A stretch of 22,369 bases of DNA from Tissierellales bacterium (lineage in GTDB: Bacteria > Bacillota > Clostridia > Tissierellales > Tissierellaceae). The DNA is taken from assembly GCA_030146705.1 (NCBI GenBank), contig JASLBE010000042.1:1-22369 (forward strand). Reading direction: 5' to 3'. The translations under genes were made by a program, and so were the position numbers. Below are positions 1-6,876 of this stretch, piece after piece; within the stretch, counting starts at the first letter, position 1, and every line of letters starts with the position of its first letter. Below the pieces are notes generated by a model that was not told the origin of the DNA, searched no databases, and saw only the letters and a list, made by a program, of their open reading frames with translations.

Positions 1-49
1 TGATGAGTTATATAGGTAAGGATCTAAAGTAAAATATATTAAAGGAGGC

Positions 50-78
50 CTTGAATATTTAGGATTAACATATTCAAG
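50..78. repeat. inverted repeat (9-bp stem hairpin) upstream of first lipoprotein
   Basis: CTTGAATAT at 50-58 pairs perfectly with ATATTCAAG at 70-78 around an 11-nt loop. No T-run follows, so it does not look like a terminator. It may be an operator or a leader hairpin for the gene starting at 129. The first 49 bases hold no recognisable gene; an AAAGGAGG at 41-48 precedes only a three-codon TTG reading frame. Confidence 0.4.
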
Positions 79-128
79 TACATTATTATAAGTTGGTTTA
101 TAATCTGAAAATGAATAAAGGAGATAAA

Positions 129-1160
129 ATGAAAAAGATATTATATTTTATTATTACAAGTATAATTTTATTAACAGGATGTAGGAATATTGATAGTAAT
201 ATAATAAGTAAAGATCAAAAAAATCTTACAGAGTATTTATCTATATCCTATACTACTTATAACGATAACCAGGGACCTCAATCTGGTATGACAACGAATA
301 TTATGATATATGATATAGAAAAAGATAATTTAGAAAAACTTAATTCAGTAGAATATACATCACAATATCCATTAGCTGTCTATAGTAAAAGTGATAATAA
401 AATTTATTTTTCCTCAAAAAATGAAAAAGCTGGGGATGGTGATGAATTATTTTCGATAGACCTTAAAACTAATGAGAAAAAACAATTAACTGATGATTTA
501 TTTGCAATAAATCATATTCTTCCTAGAAAAGATAATATCCTTGTAGTTGGTGTTAAGAAAGGTACTAGGGCATTAAGGCTCATAGAGTATAATAAGAAAA
601 CAGGAAAAGTTATTTATAATAACTTGGAAGATGACGATACAGATGTGTGGTCGATTTGTCTAAATATAGAAAATGAAAATGAGTTTTATACTTCGACGTA
701 TTCTCAAGAGCAAGGCTACAAAAATGCTGAAAAGCATTTTAAAAAAGAGTTAGATAGATATTATTATCCAGACAATACATTGACTAGATATAAAAATGAT
801 TTTTCATTAAAGGAAAAAATATTTGTCTTTGAAAAGGAGAAGATACTTTCAATGTCAGCAACGGATAAATATTTATTGATTAATCGTGATGGAGATAGTA
901 GTAACTATAATAGTATGGAAGTAAGTAGAATAAATTTGGATACAGGGGAATTTGAGGAGATAAAAATACCTGGTGTAAAAAATATTAGTGACCTTCAACT
1001 TGATCGAAATAATACTGGAATATATTATTTGGGTTCGGATGAAAATTATGAAAATATAGGTATTTATTATTTTGATGTGGTTACAGGTAAAAAGAAAACT
1101 ATTTTTGTGGAGGAAGCGGGAATAGGACATATTAATAATTTTATTTTAATGGGTAACTGA
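129..1160 (+). CDS. putative lipoprotein, beta-propeller-like (TolB/WD-like repeats)
   Basis: A 343-residue exported lipoprotein of unknown function. The ATG at 129 is preferred over the upstream TTG at 93 because AAAGGAGAT lies just before it and a signal peptide begins there: MKK, a hydrophobic stretch, then lipobox LTGC with the acylated Cys about residue 18. The mature part has repeated short modules of the type 'IYDIEKDNLEKL', 'LFSIDLKTNEKKQL', 'YYFDVVTGKKKTI' (hydrophobic strand, polar turn, Lys-rich strand). This is the pattern of TolB-like or DUF5050-like beta-propellers that sit outside the membrane and bind ligands or proteins. It is followed 62 bp later by the sigma factor gene, so it may belong to the same envelope-signalling unit as sensor or target. 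That role is inferred from context only. Arginine codons are mixed (AGA, AGG, CGT, CGA), unlike genes after 5.1 kb. Confidence 0.7.
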   Translation: MKKILYFIITSIILLTGCRNIDSNIISKDQKNLTEYLSISYTTYNDNQGPQSGMTTNIMIYDIEKDNLEKLNSVEYTSQYPLAVYSKSDNKIYFSSKNEKAGDGDELFSIDLKTNEKKQLTDDLFAINHILPRKDNILVVGVKKGTRALRLIEYNKKTGKVIYNNLEDDDTDVWSICLNIENENEFYTSTYSQEQGYKNAEKHFKKELDRYYYPDNTLTRYKNDFSLKEKIFVFEKEKILSMSATDKYLLINRDGDSSNYNSMEVSRINLDTGEFEEIKIPGVKNISDLQLDRNNTGIYYLGSDENYENIGIYYFDVVTGKKKTIFVEEAGIGHINNFILMGN

Positions 1161-1222
1161 GTTTTGCTTTAGTAGGCAAAATTAATAAGCAAAAATATTG
1201 TATATTTACTAGGGGGTATAAG

Positions 1223-1789
1223 GTGGTACTAATATTGATATTAGGATCAGATGCTTTGTCAGATTATGAACGAGAATTTATTAATGATATATTTGAAACA
1301 ATGAATTTAAAAATGTACAATATTTCTTTTAATATACTTGGAGATAAATTTGATGTTGAAGAAGCATTATCAGAAACATTTATAAAGATAATTAAAAATA
1401 TAGATAAAATATCTTCTTTGCCAAAATCTCAAGTAGAGCCATACTGTGTTACAATTTTAAAAAATGAGACAATGAATGTAATAAGAAATCGTAAAAAAAT
1501 TGTGCATACAGATAATATAGATTGTTTTTATAATCTTGAGAGTGAGTATGGTGTTGAGGATGAATATTTAAAGATAGTAAATAAGGAAAGGTTATTAAGT
1601 TGTATTAATAAATTATCCTATGAAGATATGACCCTTATTTACTTGCGGTTTGTTAATGAAATGAAGTTTAATGATATAGGAGAACTGTTTAACATTACAG
1701 AGGAAGCAGCAAAAAAACGTGGACAAAGGATTTTAAGAAAGCTAGAAAGATATTATAAAGAAGGTGATTTAATTGCTGGAAAAATGTAA
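1223..1789 (+). CDS. RNA polymerase sigma factor, ECF (sigma-70 family)
   Basis: A 188-residue alternative sigma factor that would direct RNA polymerase to a small regulon. Region 2 is visible at about residues 35-65 (acidic 'DVEEALSETFIKIIKNI' core helix, the usual ECF 'DAEDlvQetFlk' pattern). Region 4 is at about 131-175, with 'LSYEDMTLIYLRF' followed by the helix-turn-helix 'FNDIGELFNITEEAAKKR' and a basic C-terminal helix. Length fits the ECF group. The GTG at 1223 has AGGGGG at 1211-1216 at good spacing; a TTG at 1235 preceded by AGGTGG is an alternative. Its last 17 bp overlap the start of the next gene, a membrane protein with a DUF4367-like outer domain. That is the standard sigma/anti-sigma arrangement and implies translational coupling. 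The target promoters are not evident in the window. Confidence 0.88.
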   Translation: MVLILILGSDALSDYEREFINDIFETMNLKMYNISFNILGDKFDVEEALSETFIKIIKNIDKISSLPKSQVEPYCVTILKNETMNVIRNRKKIVHTDNIDCFYNLESEYGVEDEYLKIVNKERLLSCINKLSYEDMTLIYLRFVNEMKFNDIGELFNITEEAAKKRGQRILRKLERYYKEGDLIAGKM

Positions 1790-2747
1790 ACATAATTTTA
1801 TTGAAATTTGTAAAGAATCTTTAGGAAATGAAATAAATAAAAATGTAAAATATAATGTTGATAAAATTACATATAAAAGCTTATATAAAATGGAAGTTGT
1901 TGAGCTGTCTAAAAAAATAAACTTATTACCACTGGAATATCAAAATATATTGTTTTCAAAGTATTACTTTAATAGTGGGCCTATGGAAACAGAGCGTGTT
2001 TTTGGTATAGAAAATGCTAAAAACAAATTATCTTATATTGAAAAGATGTTAACTTATTTTATGGGATTAGAAAATACATTTATTGATAAAATATCTTTAG
2101 AAAAGGCATGTGAAATATCTATTAATAAAATTACTCAAGAATATGAGAGTGTAGTTATTACAAAAAAGCCAAGTTATTCTAAAAAATTTAGAAGGAAAGT
2201 TAAAGAAATCAAAATAAAAGAAAACCTGAATCAGAAAATTGTTGGATTAAGTAGAAAAATTGCTATATTTATTTTAATATGTATGCTAAGCTTCTCAACC
2301 ATCTTAGTAGTTAATGCAGAAGTTCGAGAAAATGTTTTTAAATGGGTAGTTTTAACATTTCCCAAATTTAGTGTTATAAGGTCAGGAAATATGGGCCAGG
2401 GCAATAAACCAATAAGCCTTTCATCTTTTAGAATTAATTATATTCCAACTGGATTTAAACTAGATAATATTAATGAAGGAAGAAGTATGCTTGTTTATAA
2501 TTATTTATCAAATGATAATAAAGAAATAATTATAAAATTTATTAGATCTTCAGACAAGGGTCAATCATACTATGATACAGAAAATATAGATATAGAAGAA
2601 ATAAACTTTAAAGGATCTATAGCATATATATGGCAAACAGATAAGATGACATATTTAATATGGAACGAAGCTGGTATTGAGATTCATCTGGTAGGTAATT
2701 TAAGTAAAGAGGAGATTTTAAAGGTTGGAAGGAATATTTTAAAATAA
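1773..2747 (+). CDS. membrane anti-sigma factor with C-terminal DUF4367-like domain
   Basis: A 324-residue single-pass membrane protein expected to hold the preceding ECF sigma factor inactive until an envelope signal arrives. The start is a TTG at 1773 with AAGGTGA at 1761-1767, inside the end of the sigma gene. Residues 1-160 are cytoplasmic and basic near the membrane. Residues about 162-182 form one transmembrane helix (IAIFILICMLSFSTILVV). Residues about 222-320 form an extracytoplasmic domain with the DUF4367 pattern: 'YIPTGFKL' start, strands, and 'GIEIHLVGNLSKEEILKVGRNI' end. Residues 44-92 ('LPLEYQNILFSKYYF' plus a following helix) resemble sigma region 4, unusual for an inhibitor. 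The DUF4367 family is known as sigma-associated in Firmicutes; inhibitory activity here is inferred from overlap and topology. Confidence 0.78.
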   Translation: MLEKCKHNFIEICKESLGNEINKNVKYNVDKITYKSLYKMEVVELSKKINLLPLEYQNILFSKYYFNSGPMETERVFGIENAKNKLSYIEKMLTYFMGLENTFIDKISLEKACEISINKITQEYESVVITKKPSYSKKFRRKVKEIKIKENLNQKIVGLSRKIAIFILICMLSFSTILVVNAEVRENVFKWVVLTFPKFSVIRSGNMGQGNKPISLSSFRINYIPTGFKLDNINEGRSMLVYNYLSNDNKEIIIKFIRSSDKGQSYYDTENIDIEEINFKGSIAYIWQTDKMTYLIWNEAGIEIHLVGNLSKEEILKVGRNILK

Positions 2748-2860
2748 TAAAAATATTTTCATTTTCTCTCATTATGGCTTATATAGCTAGAAAAGCTAGT
2801 AAGGGTTAAGGCCTTCCTTAAAGTAGTATAAGAATATGATAAATAATATGCTTTAAAAGG

Positions 2861-2886
2861 TTGACTCAAGTAAATTATAATATAAT
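2861..2886 (+). promoter_or_regulatory. candidate promoter upstream of peptidase-like gene
   Basis: TTGACT at 2861-2866 and TATAAT at 2881-2886 lie in the 236-bp gap before the gene at 2984. The spacer is only 14 bp, shorter than the usual 16-18, so this is tentative. The rest of the gap holds a short hairpin (TTAAGG/CCTTAA at 2806-2821) without a T-run and no gene. Confidence 0.35.
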
Positions 2887-2983
2887 TTATTTTTAAGAAG
2901 TTTTAAACAAGATAAAATCCTGTATTTATTTTAGCTTATAGACTTCCAAAAAATATTATATATAAACTAAGGGAGTGGTAAGT

Positions 2984-4285
2984 TTGTTAAAAAAGAAAAT
3001 AGGAATATTACTAATAGTTTCAACTTTATTAGTATGTTCCACAGTTGTTGTAAATGCAGGTAAGGAAATAAGAATAATGGTTGATGGAATGGAGCTTAAA
3101 ACGGAAGTTAAACCTATTATTATTAATAATCGAATACTGTTACCATGTCGCTCCTTATTAGAGACTTTGGGGGCTAGTGTAGATTGGATACCAGATACAG
3201 AAACTATTATTTGTACAAATGATAATTTAGGGATAGAGCTAAAAGTCAATAGTAATATAGCTATAGTGAATGGAATAAAAGTTAAATTAGATACTGAAGT
3301 TAAGTTGATTGATGGCATAACTTTTATCACTATAAGGTTTATTGCAGAAGAGATGAAAGCAAATGTTCAGTGGAAAGAAGATACAAGAACTGTTAGTATT
3401 GTAACAAATAAAAAAAATCATATTAAAAATAATTATGACAAATCAATAATTGTAGATTCAGAAAATATCTTAAATACAATCAAGCATTTAACAGTTAAAC
3501 CGCGTGTAGTTGGATCTGATACTGAAAAAGAAATGGCTAAATTCTATGGAAATATTTTGGAATCTTATGGATATGAAGTTGAGTTTCAAGAATTTCCTTT
3601 TAAAAATTTAAGTATTAATGAGGTTTCCAAAATTAATAAAAATAAAATATTAGATTTTAATTATAAAAAAGTTGATGGTAGAGGAGTAAATGTTATAGCT
3701 AAAAAATCATCAAACTTAAATGATAATGCAGATATTTTAGTCATTAGCGCTCATTATGATTCAGAGTCTATAAACAATGGTGTAATAGATAATGCTACTG
3801 GAGTTGCAGCTGTTATGGAACTTTCCAATATATTAAAAGACATACCTCTTGATCTAGAAGTTAGATTTATTTTGTTTTCTGGGGAAGAAAACTTTATGTC
3901 TGGTTCAAGATATTATGTTAGTAAGCTAAAAAAACATGAACTAGAACGAATCAGTAATATAAATATAGATTCAATAGGTGAAGAAGGTAACTTATTACCA
4001 ATAATTGGAACAATTAATGGTGAAAGAAACCAGGTCGCATCTTTATTTGATGAATATATAAAAGATAAATCAATTGAAATAAAAAAAGGACCTCCAAGTG
4101 ATTATTTAGCTTTTGAGTATGCAGGAAGACCAGCCATTACAGTAGCTCAATATCCATCAAAACTACTTACTAATATTGAGGGATTAATAAGTGGAGATAA
4201 AATTGAGAGGGTTGATGTTGTAAAAATTAAAAAAGTAATAGAAATGATATATGGCATAATATTGAAAGAATACTTAATATTATAA
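2984..4285 (+). CDS. secreted copper-amine-oxidase-N domain / M28-family peptidase-like protein
   Basis: A 433-residue exported two-domain protein. The TTG at 2984 is chosen because GGGAGTGG at 2971-2978 sits at ideal spacing; the GTG at 2975 lies inside that site. A Sec signal peptide (KKK, hydrophobic core, VVNA cleavage area about residue 24) leads into a copper amine oxidase N-terminal-like domain (about 28-135: 'VDGMELKTEVKPIIINNRILLP', 'LGASVDW', 'ITFITIRFIAEEMKANVQW'), a wall- or ligand-binding module common in clostridia. From about 155 an M28 aminopeptidase fold follows: His257-x-Asp259, Asp269 in DNATG, Glu301-Glu302, Asp329. The final M28 zinc-ligand histidine is absent: there is no His anywhere after residue 329. 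The protein may be a one-zinc or inactive peptidase homologue. It sits downstream of the sigma/anti-sigma pair and could be a regulon member (inference). Confidence 0.8.
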   Translation: MLKKKIGILLIVSTLLVCSTVVVNAGKEIRIMVDGMELKTEVKPIIINNRILLPCRSLLETLGASVDWIPDTETIICTNDNLGIELKVNSNIAIVNGIKVKLDTEVKLIDGITFITIRFIAEEMKANVQWKEDTRTVSIVTNKKNHIKNNYDKSIIVDSENILNTIKHLTVKPRVVGSDTEKEMAKFYGNILESYGYEVEFQEFPFKNLSINEVSKINKNKILDFNYKKVDGRGVNVIAKKSSNLNDNADILVISAHYDSESINNGVIDNATGVAAVMELSNILKDIPLDLEVRFILFSGEENFMSGSRYYVSKLKKHELERISNINIDSIGEEGNLLPIIGTINGERNQVASLFDEYIKDKSIEIKKGPPSDYLAFEYAGRPAITVAQYPSKLLTNIEGLISGDKIERVDVVKIKKVIEMIYGIILKEYLIL

Positions 4286-4314
4286 ATTAGATAAAATAGT
4301 AAAGGTGGTTTAAA

Positions 4315-4779
4315 ATGAAAAAAATATTAGTATGGATTATTTTAAGCTTGTCCTTATTTAGTGGGTGTACAGGAACAGATAAAACACATATAGAAGAAAC
4401 AGAGAAATATATAGGATATATAAGCCTATGTGATGGGGTGGATCTTGAGTTAGATGATTTTGAATTTATTACGGAAAAAGACAAAGAAAGAATAAAAGAA
4501 CTAAATTTATCAGAAATGGATATGCCCAATGGATATTATATTTATGATATATCAGACAATATTTTAAAATTTAAAATTACAGATGAAACAGAGTTTACTT
4601 TTTTTGATTCAGGAAATATTTTTGTATCAGAGGCTGATGATAAAAAATACACAACAGTTAATAAAGACGAGTTTAAAGAGTTTTTATATTTAGGTGGTGA
4701 TAAACTAAGAAAAACACCATTTTGGGTAGAAGTAAAAGATGGTAAAGTCATAAGCATTAAAGAAGAATTTGTTAACTAA
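4315..4779 (+). CDS. small putative lipoprotein
   Basis: A 154-residue acidic lipoprotein not recognised as a named family. AAAGGTGG at 4301-4308 precedes ATG 4315. The signal peptide is short with lipobox FSGC (Cys about 18), followed by a Thr/Glu-rich linker. The mature part mixes short strands and charged turns, ending in 'WVEVKDGKVISIKEEF', a pattern common in small secreted beta proteins. It follows the peptidase-like gene after 29 bp and is probably cotranscribed with it. It shares the first region's mixed arginine codon use. No function can be assigned. Confidence 0.72.
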   Translation: MKKILVWIILSLSLFSGCTGTDKTHIEETEKYIGYISLCDGVDLELDDFEFITEKDKERIKELNLSEMDMPNGYYIYDISDNILKFKITDETEFTFFDSGNIFVSEADDKKYTTVNKDEFKEFLYLGGDKLRKTPFWVEVKDGKVISIKEEFVN

Positions 4780-4951
4780 AGCATATGGAAGTTCTTTGAA
4801 TTTAGGGAGTCTTATAACTAAGTTGAGTTTTTTAAAAAAGTATAAATTTTAGAAAATATTTTGATCTGTTGTTTTCATTAAATTAGTTAGTAGAGATGGA
4901 AGGAAATAAAGAAATAGCTTAAATAATTAAAAATTCTTATATTCTTAAAGA

Positions 4952-4990
4952 AAATCCTGGTATTTTAATATTAAAACATCGGGATTTTTT
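4952..4990 (+). terminator. rho-independent terminator closing the sigma/peptidase region
   Basis: AAATCCTG at 4952-4959 pairs with CGGGATTT (one G-T wobble) at 4980-4987. The loop is itself a palindrome (TTTTAATATTAAAA), and the T-run runs to 4990. It lies about 170 bp after the stop of the small lipoprotein; the intervening stretch shows no gene. Confidence 0.7.
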
Positions 4991-5042
4991 ATAAATTGCT
5001 TTAAATTTATAGACTAAAGTTATATAGAATTTTATAAGGAAT

Positions 5043-5088
5043 AAACTAGGATTACTAGTCCTAAGTTTTAACTTTTATTTTTTTATGG
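5043..5088 (+). terminator. possible second terminator / hairpin
   Basis: AAACTAGGA at 5043-5051 pairs with TCCTAAGTTT at 5059-5068 with one bulged A, followed by a T-rich stretch. It sits between the preceding terminator and the -10 site of the exonuclease gene and may also act as upstream promoter DNA. Confidence 0.4.
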
Positions 5089-5090
5089 TA

Positions 5091-5100
5091 TGATTATACT
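5091..5100 (+). promoter_or_regulatory. -10 element of the exonuclease III gene promoter
   Basis: TATACT at 5095-5100 with a TG four bases upstream. The -35 position (about 5072-5077) does not match consensus. The position fits a start about 60 bp ahead of the coding region, placing the 24-nt palindrome in the 5' leader. Confidence 0.4.
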
Positions 5101-5121
5101 AGTTTGTAAAATAGGAAGTGA

Positions 5122-5145
5122 TAGTTCTAGCTTAAGCTAGGACTA
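5122..5145. promoter_or_regulatory. 24-nt palindrome in the exonuclease leader (operator or hairpin)
   Basis: TAGTTCTAGC, loop TTAA, GCTAGGACTA: ten pairs with one G-T wobble. It lies between the -10 at 5095 and the AAAAGGAGG at 5154-5162, and no T-run follows. It could be a repressor operator or a stabilising 5' hairpin. Confidence 0.5.
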
Positions 5146-5167
5146 TTTAAATAAAAGGAGGAAAATA

Positions 5168-5995
5168 ATGAGATTTATTTCTTGGAATATTGATTCATTA
5201 AATGCTGCATTAACATCTGAATCGGCTAGGGCCTTAATGTCGAGGGAAGTTTTAAGAACAATTATAGACCACAAGCCAGATGTAATAGCCATTCAAGAAA
5301 CTAAGCTAAGGGATACAGGACCAACAAAGAAACACCTTACTATACTAGAGGAAATGTTTCCAAACTATAATATAGCTTGGACTAGTTCAGAAGAACCTGC
5401 AAGAAAGGGCTATGCAGGAACTATGTTTTTATATAAAAGGGACTTAGAAGTTGAGGTAAGCTACCCTAAAATAGGGGCTCCAGATACTATGGATTTAGAG
5501 GGTAGGATTATAACTTTAGAGTTTAAAGATTTTTATTTGACCCAAGTTTATACTCCAAATGCTGGAAATGGTTTAAAAAGACTAGAAGAAAGACAGGTTT
5601 GGGATGAAAAATATGGTGAATACCTAGAAGAGTTAGACAAGGATAAACCTGTTATTGCCACAGGAGACTTTAATGTTGCCCATAGGGAAATAGACCTGGC
5701 CAACCCTAGTGGAAATAGGAATTCACCAGGTTTTACAGACGAGGAAAGAGAAGGCTTTACTAATATTTTATCTAGGGGGTTTGTAGATACTTTTAGGCAT
5801 ATACACGGAGATGTAGAAGGTATGTATACTTGGTGGGCTCAAAGGGTTAAGACTAGTAAGATTAATAATTCTGGCTGGAGGATAGACTATTGGCTTGTAA
5901 GTGATAGGCTTAAGGACAGGGTTAAAAAATCTGAAATGATAGATTCTGGAGAAAGGCAAGACCATACACCAATTCTCTTAGAAATAGACTTATAA
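5168..5995 (+). CDS. exoA: exodeoxyribonuclease III / AP endonuclease
   Basis: A 275-residue Exo III-family DNA repair nuclease that cleaves at abasic sites and trims 3' ends in base excision repair, in the cytoplasm. All catalytic motifs are present: Asn7 in 'SWNIDS', Glu44 in 'QETKL', Tyr128 in 'VYTPN', Asp167/Asn169 in 'GDFNVAH', Asp240 in 'GWRIDYWLVS' and the Asp265-His266 pair in 'DHTPI'. The length fits ExoA of Bacillus (about 252) with small insertions. AAAAGGAGG lies 6 bp before ATG 5168. The gene stands alone between terminators. It is the first gene in the window to show the AGG-dominated arginine codon use seen in the rest, so native chromosome probably starts here. Confidence 0.93.
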   Translation: MRFISWNIDSLNAALTSESARALMSREVLRTIIDHKPDVIAIQETKLRDTGPTKKHLTILEEMFPNYNIAWTSSEEPARKGYAGTMFLYKRDLEVEVSYPKIGAPDTMDLEGRIITLEFKDFYLTQVYTPNAGNGLKRLEERQVWDEKYGEYLEELDKDKPVIATGDFNVAHREIDLANPSGNRNSPGFTDEEREGFTNILSRGFVDTFRHIHGDVEGMYTWWAQRVKTSKINNSGWRIDYWLVSDRLKDRVKKSEMIDSGERQDHTPILLEIDL

Positions 5996-6012
5996 TTAAA
6001 TAAAAATGAGGG

Positions 6013-6041
6013 CTCCTGGTTATAAAAACCAGGGGTTTTTT
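6013..6041 (+). terminator. rho-independent terminator after exonuclease gene
   Basis: CTCCTGGTT (6013-6021) pairs with AACCAGGGG (6027-6035) over nine pairs with one T-G wobble and a five-base loop, then six Ts. Confidence 0.9.
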
Positions 6042-6075
6042 GTTTGGAATTTACAGACCTATTATTACCAGAAAA

Positions 6076-6105
6076 TTGGAAAAAATGACAATAATTGTAT
6101 ATAAT
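6076..6105 (+). promoter_or_regulatory. candidate promoter of the cas operon
   Basis: TTGGAA at 6076-6081 and a perfect TATAAT at 6100-6105 separated by 18 bp, 31 bp before the cas6 start. This is the only good -10 between the exonuclease terminator and cas6. Tight spacing from cas6 through cas3 suggests one transcript. Confidence 0.55.
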
Positions 6106-6136
6106 GATGTTAAGATTATATAAGGGAGGTGACTAT

Positions 6137-6862
6137 ATGAGATTTTGTGTTGAATTATTGTTAAACAAGCCTAGTATAAGCAAGGAAAAAAATAAGATGA
6201 TTATGCATATAATGAAACTTTTATTTGAAAATACCAATGAGGATATGTATAAGGAGCTTTATGAGGGAGAAGAAAATAAGGAAAAAAACTTTAGTTTCAG
6301 TAGTTATTTAGGTAGGGGTGTCAAATTTAATAAGGATGATATATACATTCCTGACCAGAAAATTATTTTAAACTTTTCAACCTATGATACAAGGGAAGGA
6401 ATTTTATTTTATAATTCATTTGTTAAAAACCTAGGTTTAGAGATACCAGTTGAAAAGAACTTAGTTACTATAAACTCTATTAATGAAGCTCCCAAGGGTA
6501 AGCTTGGGGAAAATATAATTTTTACTACAGCCAGCCCCATAGTTGTTAGAAACCATAAGGGAGATAATAAAAAGACTTGGTATTATAGCCTAGAAGACAA
6601 GGAAGGTTATAGGGTTTTTATGGAAAACCTTGGCTTCCAACTAAGGTCTAACCTAAAAGGGGTTAAGGAGGAAGATATAGAAGAAATTAGGATAAGGGTC
6701 TTAGAAAATAAACTAGTAAAGGTAAAACACTATGGAATAGTTATTCCTAGTAACCTAGGGAGGCTAGAAATTTCTGCCAAAGCCTATATTGTTGACTACC
6801 TGTATAAGGCTGGCATAGGAAGTAGGAGGTCCCAAGGCTTTGGATATTTAAATATAGGTTAA
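6137..6862 (+). CDS. cas6: CRISPR-associated endoribonuclease Cas6
   Basis: A 241-residue enzyme that cuts the CRISPR transcript within each repeat to give crRNAs with an 8-nt 5' handle, here probably ATGTAAAT. The ATG at 6137 is chosen over upstream starts because GGGAGGTGA at 6124-6132 precedes it. The N-terminal ferredoxin-like fold starts 'MRFCVELLLNK'. The C-terminus carries the Cas6 glycine-rich loop 'AGIGSRRSQGFGYL' at about residues 224-237. It is first in the type I-B operon, with only a few bases before the next gene. The catalytic residue cannot be assigned from sequence alone: an N-terminal histidine is typical, but the first His is only about residue 19. Confidence 0.93.
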   Translation: MRFCVELLLNKPSISKEKNKMIMHIMKLLFENTNEDMYKELYEGEENKEKNFSFSSYLGRGVKFNKDDIYIPDQKIILNFSTYDTREGILFYNSFVKNLGLEIPVEKNLVTINSINEAPKGKLGENIIFTTASPIVVRNHKGDNKKTWYYSLEDKEGYRVFMENLGFQLRSNLKGVKEEDIEEIRIRVLENKLVKVKHYGIVIPSNLGRLEISAKAYIVDYLYKAGIGSRRSQGFGYLNIG

Positions 6863-6876
6863 GGGAGGTGGAAGAT

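Noticed and set aside
1162..1181. TTTTGC/GCAAAA inverted repeat between the first lipoprotein and the sigma gene
   Set aside because: Six pairs, no T-run on this strand; not enough to name a terminator or operator.
2806..2821. TTAAGG/CCTTAA hairpin after the anti-sigma gene
   Set aside because: Six pairs and no T-run; likely chance in AT-rich DNA.
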